Made by a program: the position numbers and the translations under genes. The notes beneath the pieces are model-generated. The model searched no databases and was not told the DNA's origin. It saw only the letters and a list, made by a program, of their open reading frames with translations. 11,285 bases of DNA, from positions 1,602 through 12,886 of the forward strand of contig HF988629.1 of assembly GCA_000434675.1 (NCBI GenBank). Direction: 5' to 3'. How positions within the stretch are numbered: position 1 is the stretch's first letter; every line of letters begins with the position of its first letter. Source of the stretch: Faecalibacterium sp. CAG:1138. Lineage in GTDB: Bacteria > Bacillota > Clostridia > Christensenellales > CAG-917. Of this stretch, positions 1-6,615 are shown piece by piece.

Positions 1-294
1 GAAGGAAAGGCCGCCGTTTTTTAAGGAGGGAGAAATTATGCTACTTTGACAGAAAGGGAAGCTTGGTTTTTCGCCTTTCTTGACTACAGAATACATGCCG
101 AATTTTAAAATTACATTAAAAAATCGATTAATTTTGATTTTTTTGAAAAAATTTTTCGGGGAAATAAAAGGTTTTTTAATGCTAAAATAAAATAAAGTGC
201 TATTATATAAGTGCAAAAAAATTTTCGACTTTTTTTTGAGAATATGCAATAAAACGCCATACTCACGGATTTATATGGTGAAAGGAGCGAAACA
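1..294. other. AT-rich intergenic region upstream of the sigma factor gene
   Basis: In frame 1 the first bases read E-G-K-A-A-V-F and then stop at 22-24, so they could be the last codons of an upstream gene. A strong Shine-Dalgarno, AAGGAGGG (23-30), lies 7-8 bases before an ATG at 38, but that frame stops after three codons (TGA at 47-49). From about 100 to 250 the sequence is very AT-rich. TATTAT at 201-206 looks like a -10 box, but I find no matching -35 at normal spacing, so I do not call a promoter. AGAAAGG (51-57) can pair with CCTTTCT (74-80), but the loop is long and no T-run follows, so this is not a convincing terminator. Confidence 0.6.
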
Positions 295-858
295 GTGGAT
301 AAATTTTGCGAGACGTCCGAATTTTCCGCACCTACGGGCAAAGCAGTAACTCTCGACGGGGATTTGCGGCTTTTGGTTACAGGCGACGGCGAGGCATTTG
401 AAAGAATATATGCCGCAACGAGAAGAGCCGTTTTCGGTTTCGCGCTTTCGATACTTAAGAACCGACACGACGCGGAAGACGTTATGCACGACGTGTACGT
501 AAGCGTTTTTAACGCGGCGGCGGCCTACAAGCCCGGCGGAAAGCCGATGGCCTGGATACTTAAAATCACCAAAAATCTGTGTCTGAAAAGCATCCGCGCC
601 GGAAAGCGCAAGTCGTTTGACTCGGAAACCGAACTTCAAAATATGCTGGCAGAAGATTCGACGCTTTCCGTGGACGAAAAAATGTTTATGGCAGAGGTCA
701 TGGAATCGCTTTCCGATACCGAAAGAGAAATTGTGGTTTTGCACGCCGTATCCGGCTTCAAACATCGCGAAATAGCCGACGTTCTGGATTTACCGCTTCC
801 GACGGTTCTTTCAAAATACAACCGCGCGCTGGAAAAGCTGCGCAAAAAAATCCGATAG
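295..858 (+). CDS. ECF-type RNA polymerase sigma factor
   Basis: This 187-residue protein is predicted to be an extracytoplasmic-function (group IV) sigma factor that directs RNA polymerase to a small regulon. A sigma-2 region spans about residues 31-101, with the DAEDVMHDVYVSVF core-binding helix (59-72) and a region 2.4-like segment (84-101). A variable linker (about 102-128) leads to a sigma-4 region (about 130-185), where SDTEREIVVL and the helix-turn-helix FKHREIADVLDLPLPTV are clear. There is no region 3, as expected for ECF factors. The start is GTG at 295, chosen because AAAGGAG (281-287) lies 7 bases upstream and no later start keeps the sigma-2 domain whole. The stop is 9 bases before the anti-sigma gene, so the two are almost certainly co-transcribed. 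The N-terminal 20 residues or so look like an unstructured extension. The specific ECF subgroup is not assignable by eye. Confidence 0.94.
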   Translation: MDKFCETSEFSAPTGKAVTLDGDLRLLVTGDGEAFERIYAATRRAVFGFALSILKNRHDAEDVMHDVYVSVFNAAAAYKPGGKPMAWILKITKNLCLKSIRAGKRKSFDSETELQNMLAEDSTLSVDEKMFMAEVMESLSDTEREIVVLHAVSGFKHREIADVLDLPLPTVLSKYNRALEKLRKKIR

Positions 859-867
859 GAGAGAAAC

Positions 868-2325
868 ATGAAAAGAAACGACGATTTTATTCAAGAAAAG
901 GTCAAAAAGGTTTTCACCGCCGACGTTCCCGACGTTTACGCTTCGGTTCTCTCCGACGTAAAAAATCAGAAAGGACAGGTAAGAACTATGAAAAGTAAAA
1001 GCACTTCCCGCAAAACGGGACTTATTGCCGCAATGGCCGTGTGCCTCGTGGCTGTGTTCGCCCTTGTTTTGGGCATAACGATGTTCGGAGGCGAAAGCAA
1101 AGCTTCCGCAATAGTGTCGCTGGACGTCAATCCGAGCGTTCAGATCGAAGTTGACGAAGACGGCAAAGTTATTAAGGCTTTGGCAATGAACGACGATGCA
1201 GCCGAAATCATCGGCACAATGGATCTTTCGGGCAGCACCCTTGAAGTGGCCGTGAACGCCATAGTCGGCGCAATGGTCAGGGCAGGCAAACTCTCCGAAA
1301 TTCAGAACAGCATTCTTCTCAGCGTGAACGCCAAAAACGCAGAACTCGAAAAACAAATTTCCGATCGCCTGACTGCGGAAGTCAACAAGGCTATGCAGGA
1401 AAGCGGCCTCGGCGCGGCAATCTTGTCGCAATCGGTGACAGGAAACAAAGAGCTTGCTGCTCTTGCCGAAAAATACGGCATCACCGAAGGCAAAGCTCAG
1501 CTTATCAAAAAGATACTCGGCCTTGCTCCGCAGTACACCTTCGAAAGCCTCGTCGGCCTCACCGTCAACGAACTTAACGTTATCATTAACAGCAAAGTTT
1601 CCGTCCCTGACGGCGTAACCTCGACGGGAACCGCCTCGACGGGCGCATATATCACCGCAGAAGAAGCAAAGAGAAAAGCTCTTGAATTTGCAGGCAAAAC
1701 CGAAGTCGAAGTGTTCGATTTGGAGGTGGAATTCGACGCCGACGACGGCATTATCGTTTACGAAGTGGAGTTTGACGCCGACGGCAAGGAATACGAATAC
1801 GAAATCAACGCCAAAACCGGCGAAAAAGTGAAGGAAAAAATAAAGGTCAAACAGGCTTCCCCTGTCGTTACACCGGATAATCTCATAAGCCGCGACGAAG
1901 CAAAGAGAATCGCTTTGGCAAAAGTCGGCCTCACCGAAGAACAGGTTACCTTCACCAAAATCAAACTCGACGCGGATGATGACGAAGCGGAATACGAAAT
2001 CAAATTTTTCACCGCGACCGAAAAGTTTGAAATCGAAATCGACGCCAAAACCGGCAGCGTGCTTAAGGTGGAAAGAAAAGCGGTGAAAACCCCTCAGGAA
2101 GAGCAGGGCGATCACATCACCGCAAATAGGGCGCAGGAGATTGCTATCGAGCACGCAAATCTCGCCGCTTCCGATGTGGTTATGGAAAAAATCGAACTCG
2201 ATTATGATGACGGAATCTACGTTTACGAAGTGGAATTTGTAAGCGGCGGCTATGAGTACGAATACAAAATCGACGCCAAAACCGGCGAAATCCTTGAGTC
2301 CGAAAAAGAACCTATAGAAGACTAA
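868..2325 (+). CDS. RsgI-like membrane anti-sigma factor with three PepSY domains
   Basis: This 485-residue protein is the likely regulator of the upstream ECF sigma factor. Residues 1-50 are a short charged cytoplasmic tail, the presumed sigma-binding part. Residues 51-73 form one membrane helix. Just outside it, residues 80-115 (AIVSLDVNPSVQIEVDEDG, then the VIKALAMNDDA segment) match the juxtamembrane segment of RsgI-family anti-sigma factors. In that family the Asn-Pro bond, here N88-P89, is the reported self-cleavage site. An alpha-helical middle region (about 120-242) and a Ser/Thr/Gly linker follow. Three ungapped 66-residue PepSY units then occupy 261-326, 339-404 and 416-481, each ending in a [ND]AKTG motif. 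The start at 868 has AGGAG overlapping the sigma stop codon. An internal ATG at 988 (Met41) also has a purine-rich upstream region. The ligand sensed by the ectodomain is unknown. The RsgI-like assignment is firm; pairing with this sigma is inferred from adjacency. Confidence 0.88.
   Translation: MKRNDDFIQEKVKKVFTADVPDVYASVLSDVKNQKGQVRTMKSKSTSRKTGLIAAMAVCLVAVFALVLGITMFGGESKASAIVSLDVNPSVQIEVDEDGKVIKALAMNDDAAEIIGTMDLSGSTLEVAVNAIVGAMVRAGKLSEIQNSILLSVNAKNAELEKQISDRLTAEVNKAMQESGLGAAILSQSVTGNKELAALAEKYGITEGKAQLIKKILGLAPQYTFESLVGLTVNELNVIINSKVSVPDGVTSTGTASTGAYITAEEAKRKALEFAGKTEVEVFDLEVEFDADDGIIVYEVEFDADGKEYEYEINAKTGEKVKEKIKVKQASPVVTPDNLISRDEAKRIALAKVGLTEEQVTFTKIKLDADDDEAEYEIKFFTATEKFEIEIDAKTGSVLKVERKAVKTPQEEQGDHITANRAQEIAIEHANLAASDVVMEKIELDYDDGIYVYEVEFVSGGYEYEYKIDAKTGEILESEKEPIED
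1648..2310 (+). repeat. Three tandem PepSY-encoding repeats inside the anti-sigma gene
   Basis: The units lie at 1648-1845, 1882-2079 and 2113-2310, each 66 codons long and aligning without gaps. Linkers are 12 and 11 codons. A 14-base run, ACGCCAAAACCGGC, is identical in all three (1808-1821, 2042-2055, 2273-2286). Elsewhere the units have diverged strongly at the protein level, so this looks like an old domain duplication rather than a recent expansion. Confidence 0.85.
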
Positions 2326-2384
2326 AACCTTAAACTTTGGAAAATTTTTCCGAAAAAATCATCATTACCAAAAATTCCCTCCTT

Positions 2385-2418
2385 GCCCCGAACGCCGAAA
2401 CGTTCGGGGCGTTTTTTT
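2385..2418 (+). terminator. Rho-independent terminator after the sigma/anti-sigma pair
   Basis: A perfect 10-bp GC-rich stem, GCCCCGAACG (2385-2394) with CGTTCGGGGC (2401-2410), closes a CCGAAA loop. Seven Ts (2412-2418) follow after one G. It sits 59 bases after the anti-sigma stop codon and ends that transcription unit. Confidence 0.95.
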
Positions 2419-2624
2419 GATTTCGGAAAATTTCGGCAAAAAGCAAAATCAAAGCTTTTTGAAACGTTTATGGGATTTTATCTTGCGTTTCGGTTGAAAT
2501 ACGCGCGATTTGCGATAAATAAAACGAAGAAAAAACCGCAAAAATATACGCTCTGCGGCGTTAGCTATGGGAAAAAGAAAAACCAAAGAAAACTTAAAAA
2601 AAACTGAAAATTATCGCTAAACAC

Positions 2625-2659
2625 TTGAATTGTGCTTAAAAATATTGTATTATTATAAT
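2625..2659 (+). promoter_or_regulatory. Housekeeping-type promoter for the RDD/ABC operon
   Basis: TTGAAT (2625-2630) and TATTAT (2648-2653) are separated by 17 bases, a good sigma-A arrangement. An overlapping alternative is TTGTGC (2630-2635) with a consensus TATAAT (2654-2659) at 18-base spacing. It lies between the terminator at 2418 and the gene at 2821, implying a leader of roughly 155-165 bases. Confidence 0.6.
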
Positions 2660-2721
2660 ATAAAAGAACGATATTAAAAAACTCGTTTCGACAAAAATCG
2701 GGTTTGAAAATATCGGGGCGC

Positions 2722-2741
2722 CAAAGAGGCCGGCCTCTTTG
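2722..2741. repeat. Perfect 20-bp palindrome (leader, first)
   Basis: CAAAGAGGCCGGCCTCTTTG equals its own reverse complement. In RNA it could fold as an 8-bp stem with a self-complementary CCGG tetraloop. The centre contains GGCCGGCC (2728-2735). Its last base is also the first base of the next palindrome. Confidence 0.9.
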
Positions 2742-2762
2742 ACTTACGCGGCCGCGTAAGTC
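2741..2762. repeat. Perfect 22-bp palindrome (leader, second)
   Basis: The half-site GACTTACGCGG (2741-2751) is followed directly by its exact reverse complement (2752-2762). As RNA it could form a 9-bp stem with a GGCC loop. The centre contains GCGGCCGC (2748-2755). It shares base 2741 with the preceding palindrome, so the two make one continuous 41-base element. Confidence 0.9.
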
Positions 2763-2780
2763 GGGTTCGCTTCACTGACG

Positions 2781-2800
2781 TTTTGCCGCTTACGGCGAAA
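2781..2800 (+). other. Third hairpin in the leader of the RDD gene
   Basis: TTTTGCCG (2781-2788) pairs with CGGCGAAA (2793-2800) through 8 bp including one G-T wobble, around a CTTA loop. No T-run follows, so it is not a simple terminator. It ends 20 bases before the start codon and leaves the G-rich ribosome binding region (2804-2814) free. Confidence 0.55.
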
Positions 2801-2820
2801 GATAAGGGTAGGGGTACAAA

Positions 2821-3591
2821 ATGTTTGATACACAAAGGGCAAGCATACTGAAAAGAGTGTCCGCGTTTTTGCTGGACATAATTCTCATCTCCGTTCTTGC
2901 GACGGGGTTTGCCTGGCTCATATCCATTATCGTAAACTACGACGCTCACTCAGATAAACTCAACGAAAGTTACAACGCATACTACGAGGCATACGGCATC
3001 GATTCGGAACTCAAAGAGGAAGAATACAACGCCATGACCGACGAGGAAAAAGACGCTTACGACCAAAAGCTTAAGGCTATGGAAGAAGCGATGCAGCAGG
3101 ACAAAGAGCTGCAAAAGCAATTTTCTCAGGTTGTCAGCCTTACGTTGTTGATGGTTTCGTTGGGTATTTTTTTTGCCTACATAATTCTGGAATTTGTGGT
3201 GCCGCTGATATTGAAGAACGGACAGACCTTGGGAAAGAAGGTTTTTTCGCTGGCGGTTATGCGAGTTGACGGAGTGAAGGTCACGCCGTTTATGATGTTC
3301 GTCAGAACGCTTCTGGGCAAATACACCGTCGAAACGATGATTCCGGTTGCGATAATCGTGCTTATCCTGTTCGGAAGCGGAGGCATTATCGGCATCACGG
3401 TGCTGGGCATGTTGACGATTTTGCAGATCGGCCTTTTTGTCGGGACGCACAATCACACCCCTATCCACGACCTTTTCGCGCAAACCGTGGTGGTGGATTT
3501 GTCAAGTCAGATTATCTTCGACACCGAAGCCGAGATGATCGAAGCAAAAAAGCAAGCGGCTCAGGCTGCCGCCGAAAGAAAAACGTATTAA
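2821..3591 (+). CDS. RDD family membrane protein
   Basis: This 256-residue integral membrane protein has the RDD signature: Arg12 and Asp19 in the first helix (RVSAFLLDIIL), a GQTLGKK motif (134-140) after the second helix, and a closing HD pair (H216-D217). Membrane segments are about 14-38, 103-130, 172-184 and 188-208. Between helices 1 and 2 is an unusually long, highly charged helical insert (about 41-102, rich in Glu, Lys and Tyr), likely exposed at the membrane surface. The C-terminus is an Ala/Lys/Glu-rich tail. RDD proteins are poorly understood; some have been linked to ion transport or stress. The start at 2821 is preceded by AAGGGTAGGGG (2804-2814). It is first in the operon with the sugar transporter, only 38 bases ahead of the ATPase gene, so a role in assembly or regulation of that importer is possible but not shown. 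Confidence 0.85.
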   Translation: MFDTQRASILKRVSAFLLDIILISVLATGFAWLISIIVNYDAHSDKLNESYNAYYEAYGIDSELKEEEYNAMTDEEKDAYDQKLKAMEEAMQQDKELQKQFSQVVSLTLLMVSLGIFFAYIILEFVVPLILKNGQTLGKKVFSLAVMRVDGVKVTPFMMFVRTLLGKYTVETMIPVAIIVLILFGSGGIIGITVLGMLTILQIGLFVGTHNHTPIHDLFAQTVVVDLSSQIIFDTEAEMIEAKKQAAQAAAERKTY

Positions 3592-3629
3592 AAAACGAAT
3601 AGTTTTAAAATAACAAGAGGAAACAAATT

Positions 3630-4733
3630 ATGAAAGTTGTATTAGAAAACCTAACAAAAATTTTCCCGAGCCGCAACAAAAAATCCGGTGAAGAAGTGGT
3701 GGCCGTCAACAATTTCAGCTTTGAAATTCCGGACGGCAAGCTTATAGGGCTTCTCGGCCCTTCCGGTTGCGGCAAAAGCACCACGCTTTACATGATTTGC
3801 GGTTTGCAGGCTCCGACCGACGGCAAAATCTTTTTCGGCGACGAAGACGTAACCGAACTTGCGCCTGAAAACAGGGGCGTAGGCTTAGTGTTCCAAAACT
3901 ACGCTTTGTATCCGCACATGACGGTTAAGCAAAACATCATGTTCCCGCTCCAGAACCTTAAAGGCAAAGACAGGCTGGAAAAGGAAGAAATGGTTAAACG
4001 CGCATACGAAGCGGCAAAACTGGTGCAGATCGACGAGCTTATGGACAGAAAACCGTCCGAGCTTTCCGGCGGTCAGCAACAACGTGTGGCAATCGCCCGC
4101 GCCCTTGTGAAGATGCCGAGAGTTCTGCTTCTGGACGAACCTTTGTCCAACCTCGACGCGCGTCTCAGATTGCAGACTCGTGAAGAAATCAGACGTATTC
4201 AGCGCGAAACCAAAATCACCACCGTGTTCGTCACGCACGATCAGGAAGAAGCAATGAGCATTTCCGATATGATCGTAGTTATGAAGCTGGGCGTAGTGCA
4301 ACAAATCGGCCGTCCGCAGGACGTTTACGACAACCCTGTCAACCTGTTCGTCGCAAAATTTTTGGGTACTCCTCCTATCAACGTGTTTGAGGGAGCGGTG
4401 TCCGGCGGCAAGCTTTACATAGCCGGCGACGAAGTTATGGACGCGGCGGGCGTTCCGGATCAGGAAGTCTGGGTAGGTATCAGACCGGAAGGCTTCGTTC
4501 TTAACGCGGCAGGTCCGTTGAAATGCAAGCTTCAGAGCGTGGAAGTTATGGGACGCGACGTCAGCATAGTTTCCTCTCACGAAGGCTTGGTCAGCCCGGT
4601 TATCCGTTCCATCATCGACGCAGACAACAAAATCGACGCTTCCGAAGGAGAAGTAAGATTCAGCCTCAAACCTCACAAAACCTTTATCTTCAACAAAGAG
4701 ACCGAAGAAAGAATTTACACGGAGGAAAAATAA
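3630..4733 (+). CDS. Carbohydrate ABC importer ATPase (MalK/UgpC/MsmK-like)
   Basis: This 367-residue cytoplasmic ATPase powers the importer encoded downstream. Its nucleotide-binding domain is complete: Walker A GPSGCGKST (43-51), Q-loop Gln89, signature LSGGQQQR (145-152), Walker B VLLLDEP (165-171) with catalytic Glu170, D-loop SNLD (173-176) and switch His203. The C-terminal part (about 245-367) has the OB/TOBE regulatory fold typical of CUT1-family ATPases (VWVGIRPEGF region), and total length fits that family. The start at 3630 has AGAGGA (3616-3621) upstream. Many Bacillota use one shared MsmK-type ATPase encoded elsewhere, so an in-operon ATPase suggests a dedicated system. Automated pipelines often label such proteins UgpC; the sequence alone does not prove glycerol-3-phosphate transport. 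Confidence 0.95.
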   Translation: MKVVLENLTKIFPSRNKKSGEEVVAVNNFSFEIPDGKLIGLLGPSGCGKSTTLYMICGLQAPTDGKIFFGDEDVTELAPENRGVGLVFQNYALYPHMTVKQNIMFPLQNLKGKDRLEKEEMVKRAYEAAKLVQIDELMDRKPSELSGGQQQRVAIARALVKMPRVLLLDEPLSNLDARLRLQTREEIRRIQRETKITTVFVTHDQEEAMSISDMIVVMKLGVVQQIGRPQDVYDNPVNLFVAKFLGTPPINVFEGAVSGGKLYIAGDEVMDAAGVPDQEVWVGIRPEGFVLNAAGPLKCKLQSVEVMGRDVSIVSSHEGLVSPVIRSIIDADNKIDASEGEVRFSLKPHKTFIFNKETEERIYTEEK

Positions 4734-4734
4734 C

Positions 4735-5682
4735 GTGGTAGACTCTAAAAAACAATGGAAAGCATGGTTATATCTGGCGCCGGCAATCGTGCTGCTGCTG
4801 ATATTCACCGTGTGGCCTATAATAAACACCTTCAGGCTGGCGTTTCTCGAAAAATACAACGAGATGGAGGCTATTCGAGGAGTTACGTTCAAATTCGGCC
4901 TGGCGAACTTCAAATTCGTTTTGAAGTGGAAATGGTTTATGTCGGCCTTGAAGAACACGATGCTTCTCACCGTCGTGACGGTGCCTATCTCGACCATCCT
5001 TGCGCTTCTTATCGCGGTTGCCCTCAATTCCATCGGCCCGCTCAAAAGACTGCTGCAAACGATATTCTTCCTGCCGTACGTCACCAACAGCATCGCAATC
5101 GGCATGGTGTTCGCGGCAATGTTCAACATCATCGGCTATCAGGGCCTCGGCGATCCTAACATGCACGTGGAAATCGGCATCATCAACAAGCTTCTGGGCC
5201 TCTTCGGCGCGGAACCTATAAACTGGATCAACCCGGGATCGAGCTGGGTGGCGAACTTCACGGTCATGGTCATTTACATAGTCTGGAACGCGCTTCCTTT
5301 CAAAATCCTCATTTTACTGGGCGGTTTGCAGAGCATAAACAAGCAATATTACGACGCGGCGAAAGTTGACGGCACCAGCAAAGCAAGGATTCTGACAAGA
5401 ATCACCGTGCCTCTTCTGTCCCCGATGATCGCGTACGTGGTTATCACTGGCTTTATCGGCGGATTTAAGGAATATTCCAGCATCGTCGGCGTTTTCGGCG
5501 AGTTTATGGGCCCGCAGGTCGGTTCGGTCGGTTCGATGATAACCATCGTAGGTCTTATCTACAAGGTGTTGCCTGACACTAAGTACGGCTACGCCAGCGC
5601 GGCGGCTCTCGTGCTGTTTGCGATAATCATGGTGATAACTCTCATCAACTTGCAGGTCAGCAAGAAGAGAGTGCATTATTAA
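4735..5682 (+). CDS. Sugar ABC transporter permease (MalF/UgpA type)
   Basis: This 315-residue inner permease subunit of the CUT1 importer has about six membrane helices, beginning near residues 11-32. The ATPase-coupling EAA loop is present as YYDAAKVDGTSKARILTRI (206-224), followed by the usual VPLLSP. Start choice: GTG at 4735, one base after the ATPase stop codon, with GGAGG (4721-4725) placed inside the end of the ATPase gene. This tight packing indicates translational coupling. A periplasm-side-type loop (about 134-170) containing the GDPN and NWINPGSS segments lies between the middle helices, as is common in this family. The partner permease follows after 12 bases. Confidence 0.94.
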   Translation: MVDSKKQWKAWLYLAPAIVLLLIFTVWPIINTFRLAFLEKYNEMEAIRGVTFKFGLANFKFVLKWKWFMSALKNTMLLTVVTVPISTILALLIAVALNSIGPLKRLLQTIFFLPYVTNSIAIGMVFAAMFNIIGYQGLGDPNMHVEIGIINKLLGLFGAEPINWINPGSSWVANFTVMVIYIVWNALPFKILILLGGLQSINKQYYDAAKVDGTSKARILTRITVPLLSPMIAYVVITGFIGGFKEYSSIVGVFGEFMGPQVGSVGSMITIVGLIYKVLPDTKYGYASAAALVLFAIIMVITLINLQVSKKRVHY

Positions 5683-5694
5683 GGAGGTTGTGTT

Positions 5695-6585
5695 ATGTCT
5701 AACGAAAACGAAAGCATGATGGAAAAAGACATTAAAAACGCTACTTCCAAACAAAAAGTTTCAAAAATTCTGAGCCTCGTGCTGCGCTACGGGTTCTTGT
5801 GCATCATGGCGCTCATAGTGCTGTATCCGTTCTACTGGATGCTTATGGCTTCCTTGGAAGATCCGGATCAATACATCCGCGAAGTTCCGGCGTTTTTGCC
5901 GAAGATGGTGCGCTTTGCCAACTACAAGGAAGCGTTCACCACGGCCAATTTGGGCAGATTGTTCCTTAACACCGCTTACGTCGGTATCGTTTCGACCGTT
6001 TTGTCGCTTATCATAACCGTGCTGTCGGCGTTCGCCTTTGCAAGGTTGGAGTTTAAGGGCAAAAACATAATGTTCGGCGCGCTGCTTGCGACGATGATGA
6101 TCCCGGGCGAGCTGTTTACGATAACCAACTATCAGACGGTCAACTCCTTCGGCTGGATGAATACGTACACGGTTCTTATCGTTCCGTTTTTGGTAAGCGT
6201 GTTCTACATCTATCTGCTGAGGCAGAACTTTATGCAAATACCTAACGAATTGTATCTGGCGGCAAAAGTCGACGGAACCAGCGATCTGAAGTATTTGTGG
6301 AAGGTTATGATTCCGCTTGCGCTGCCTACGCTCATTTCCATCACCATTCTGAAGATGATGGGCGCATGGAACAGCTACGTCTGGCCGCGCCTCGTTGCGA
6401 ACAGAGAAGATATGCGTATGATCACCAACGGCTTAAGAAACGCATTCAGAGCAGACGACGGCAACCTTAAGTATCCCGTTCAGCTTGCAGGCGTCGCGCT
6501 CGTTTCCGCGCCGCTGTTTCTGGTGTTCGTCTTCCTCAGAAAATATATCATGAAAGGCGTTTCCAGAAGCGGTATCAAGGGTTAA
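5695..6585 (+). CDS. Sugar ABC transporter permease (MalG/UgpE type)
   Basis: This 296-residue second permease forms the heterodimeric channel with the preceding gene product. The N-terminal 22 residues are polar and charged. The first helix spans about 31-52 and ends in the family-typical LYPFYWMLMAS. The EAA loop is ELYLAAKVDGTSDLKYLWKV (185-204), then MIPLALP. AWNSYVWPRL (224-233) is the conserved segment that follows the penultimate helices in MalG-like proteins. The start at 5695 has a perfect AAGGAGG (5681-5687) overlapping the previous stop codon. Length is normal for the family. Confidence 0.94.
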   Translation: MSNENESMMEKDIKNATSKQKVSKILSLVLRYGFLCIMALIVLYPFYWMLMASLEDPDQYIREVPAFLPKMVRFANYKEAFTTANLGRLFLNTAYVGIVSTVLSLIITVLSAFAFARLEFKGKNIMFGALLATMMIPGELFTITNYQTVNSFGWMNTYTVLIVPFLVSVFYIYLLRQNFMQIPNELYLAAKVDGTSDLKYLWKVMIPLALPTLISITILKMMGAWNSYVWPRLVANREDMRMITNGLRNAFRADDGNLKYPVQLAGVALVSAPLFLVFVFLRKYIMKGVSRSGIKG

Positions 6586-6596
6586 AAGGGCTAAAC

Positions 6597-6615
6597 TTCC
6601 CGATTGCGTCGGGAA
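6597..6615 (+). other. Intercistronic hairpin before the solute-binding protein gene
   Basis: TTCCCGA (6597-6603) pairs perfectly with TCGGGAA (6609-6615) around TTGCG. No T-run follows, so full termination is unlikely. In sugar-transport operons a hairpin beside the binding-protein gene often protects mRNA or marks a processing site, letting the binding protein accumulate above the permeases. That role here is inference. Confidence 0.6.

Larger units (their letters stand above)
2419..2820. other. Gene-free region with promoter and structured leader
   Basis: I see no credible gene in these 402 bases. The first part (2419-2620) is A-rich and featureless. A promoter lies at 2625-2659. The rest, about 160 bases to the next start codon, shifts to a more GC-rich composition and contains a 7-bp inverted repeat (CGATATT 2669-2675 with AATATCG 2709-2715), two abutting palindromes (2722-2762) and a hairpin (2781-2800). 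A minus-strand open frame runs through here into the next gene but has no coding support. Confidence 0.7.

Noticed and set aside
51..80. Possible terminator for an upstream gene (AGAAAGG with CCTTTCT)
   Set aside because: The loop is 16 bases, the stem is only 7 bp and no T-run follows.
38..190. UGA recoding (selenocysteine or tryptophan) to join the three-codon frame with the 46 codons after it
   Set aside because: The downstream peptide is low-complexity from AT-rich DNA, no selenocysteine insertion element is evident, and the real genes here use TAA or TAG stops normally.
201..211. TATTATATAAG as the -10 of the sigma factor promoter
   Set aside because: No acceptable -35 at 16-18 bases upstream and no recognisable ECF-type motif; AT-rich DNA gives such matches by chance.
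811..2154. Long minus-strand open frame (447 codons) opposite the anti-sigma gene
   Set aside because: It is antisense to a well-supported gene, is extremely rich in Phe, Val, Cys and His, and has no recognisable domain. It arises because GAA-, AAC- and GCC-rich sense codons rarely make antisense stops.
1648..2310. CRISPR-like or tandem DNA repeat
   Set aside because: The 77-78 codon periodicity is in-frame and explained by three PepSY protein domains.
2383..2607. Plus-strand open frame of 74 codons after the anti-sigma gene
   Set aside because: Its TTG start lies at the edge of the terminator stem, its product is Lys/Arg/Phe-rich low-complexity sequence, and no ribosome binding site is present.
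2674..2949. Minus-strand open frame of 91 codons across the palindromes
   Set aside because: It overlaps the start of the RDD gene and reads through the palindromes, giving a basic, low-information peptide. It is better explained as structured or repeat DNA.
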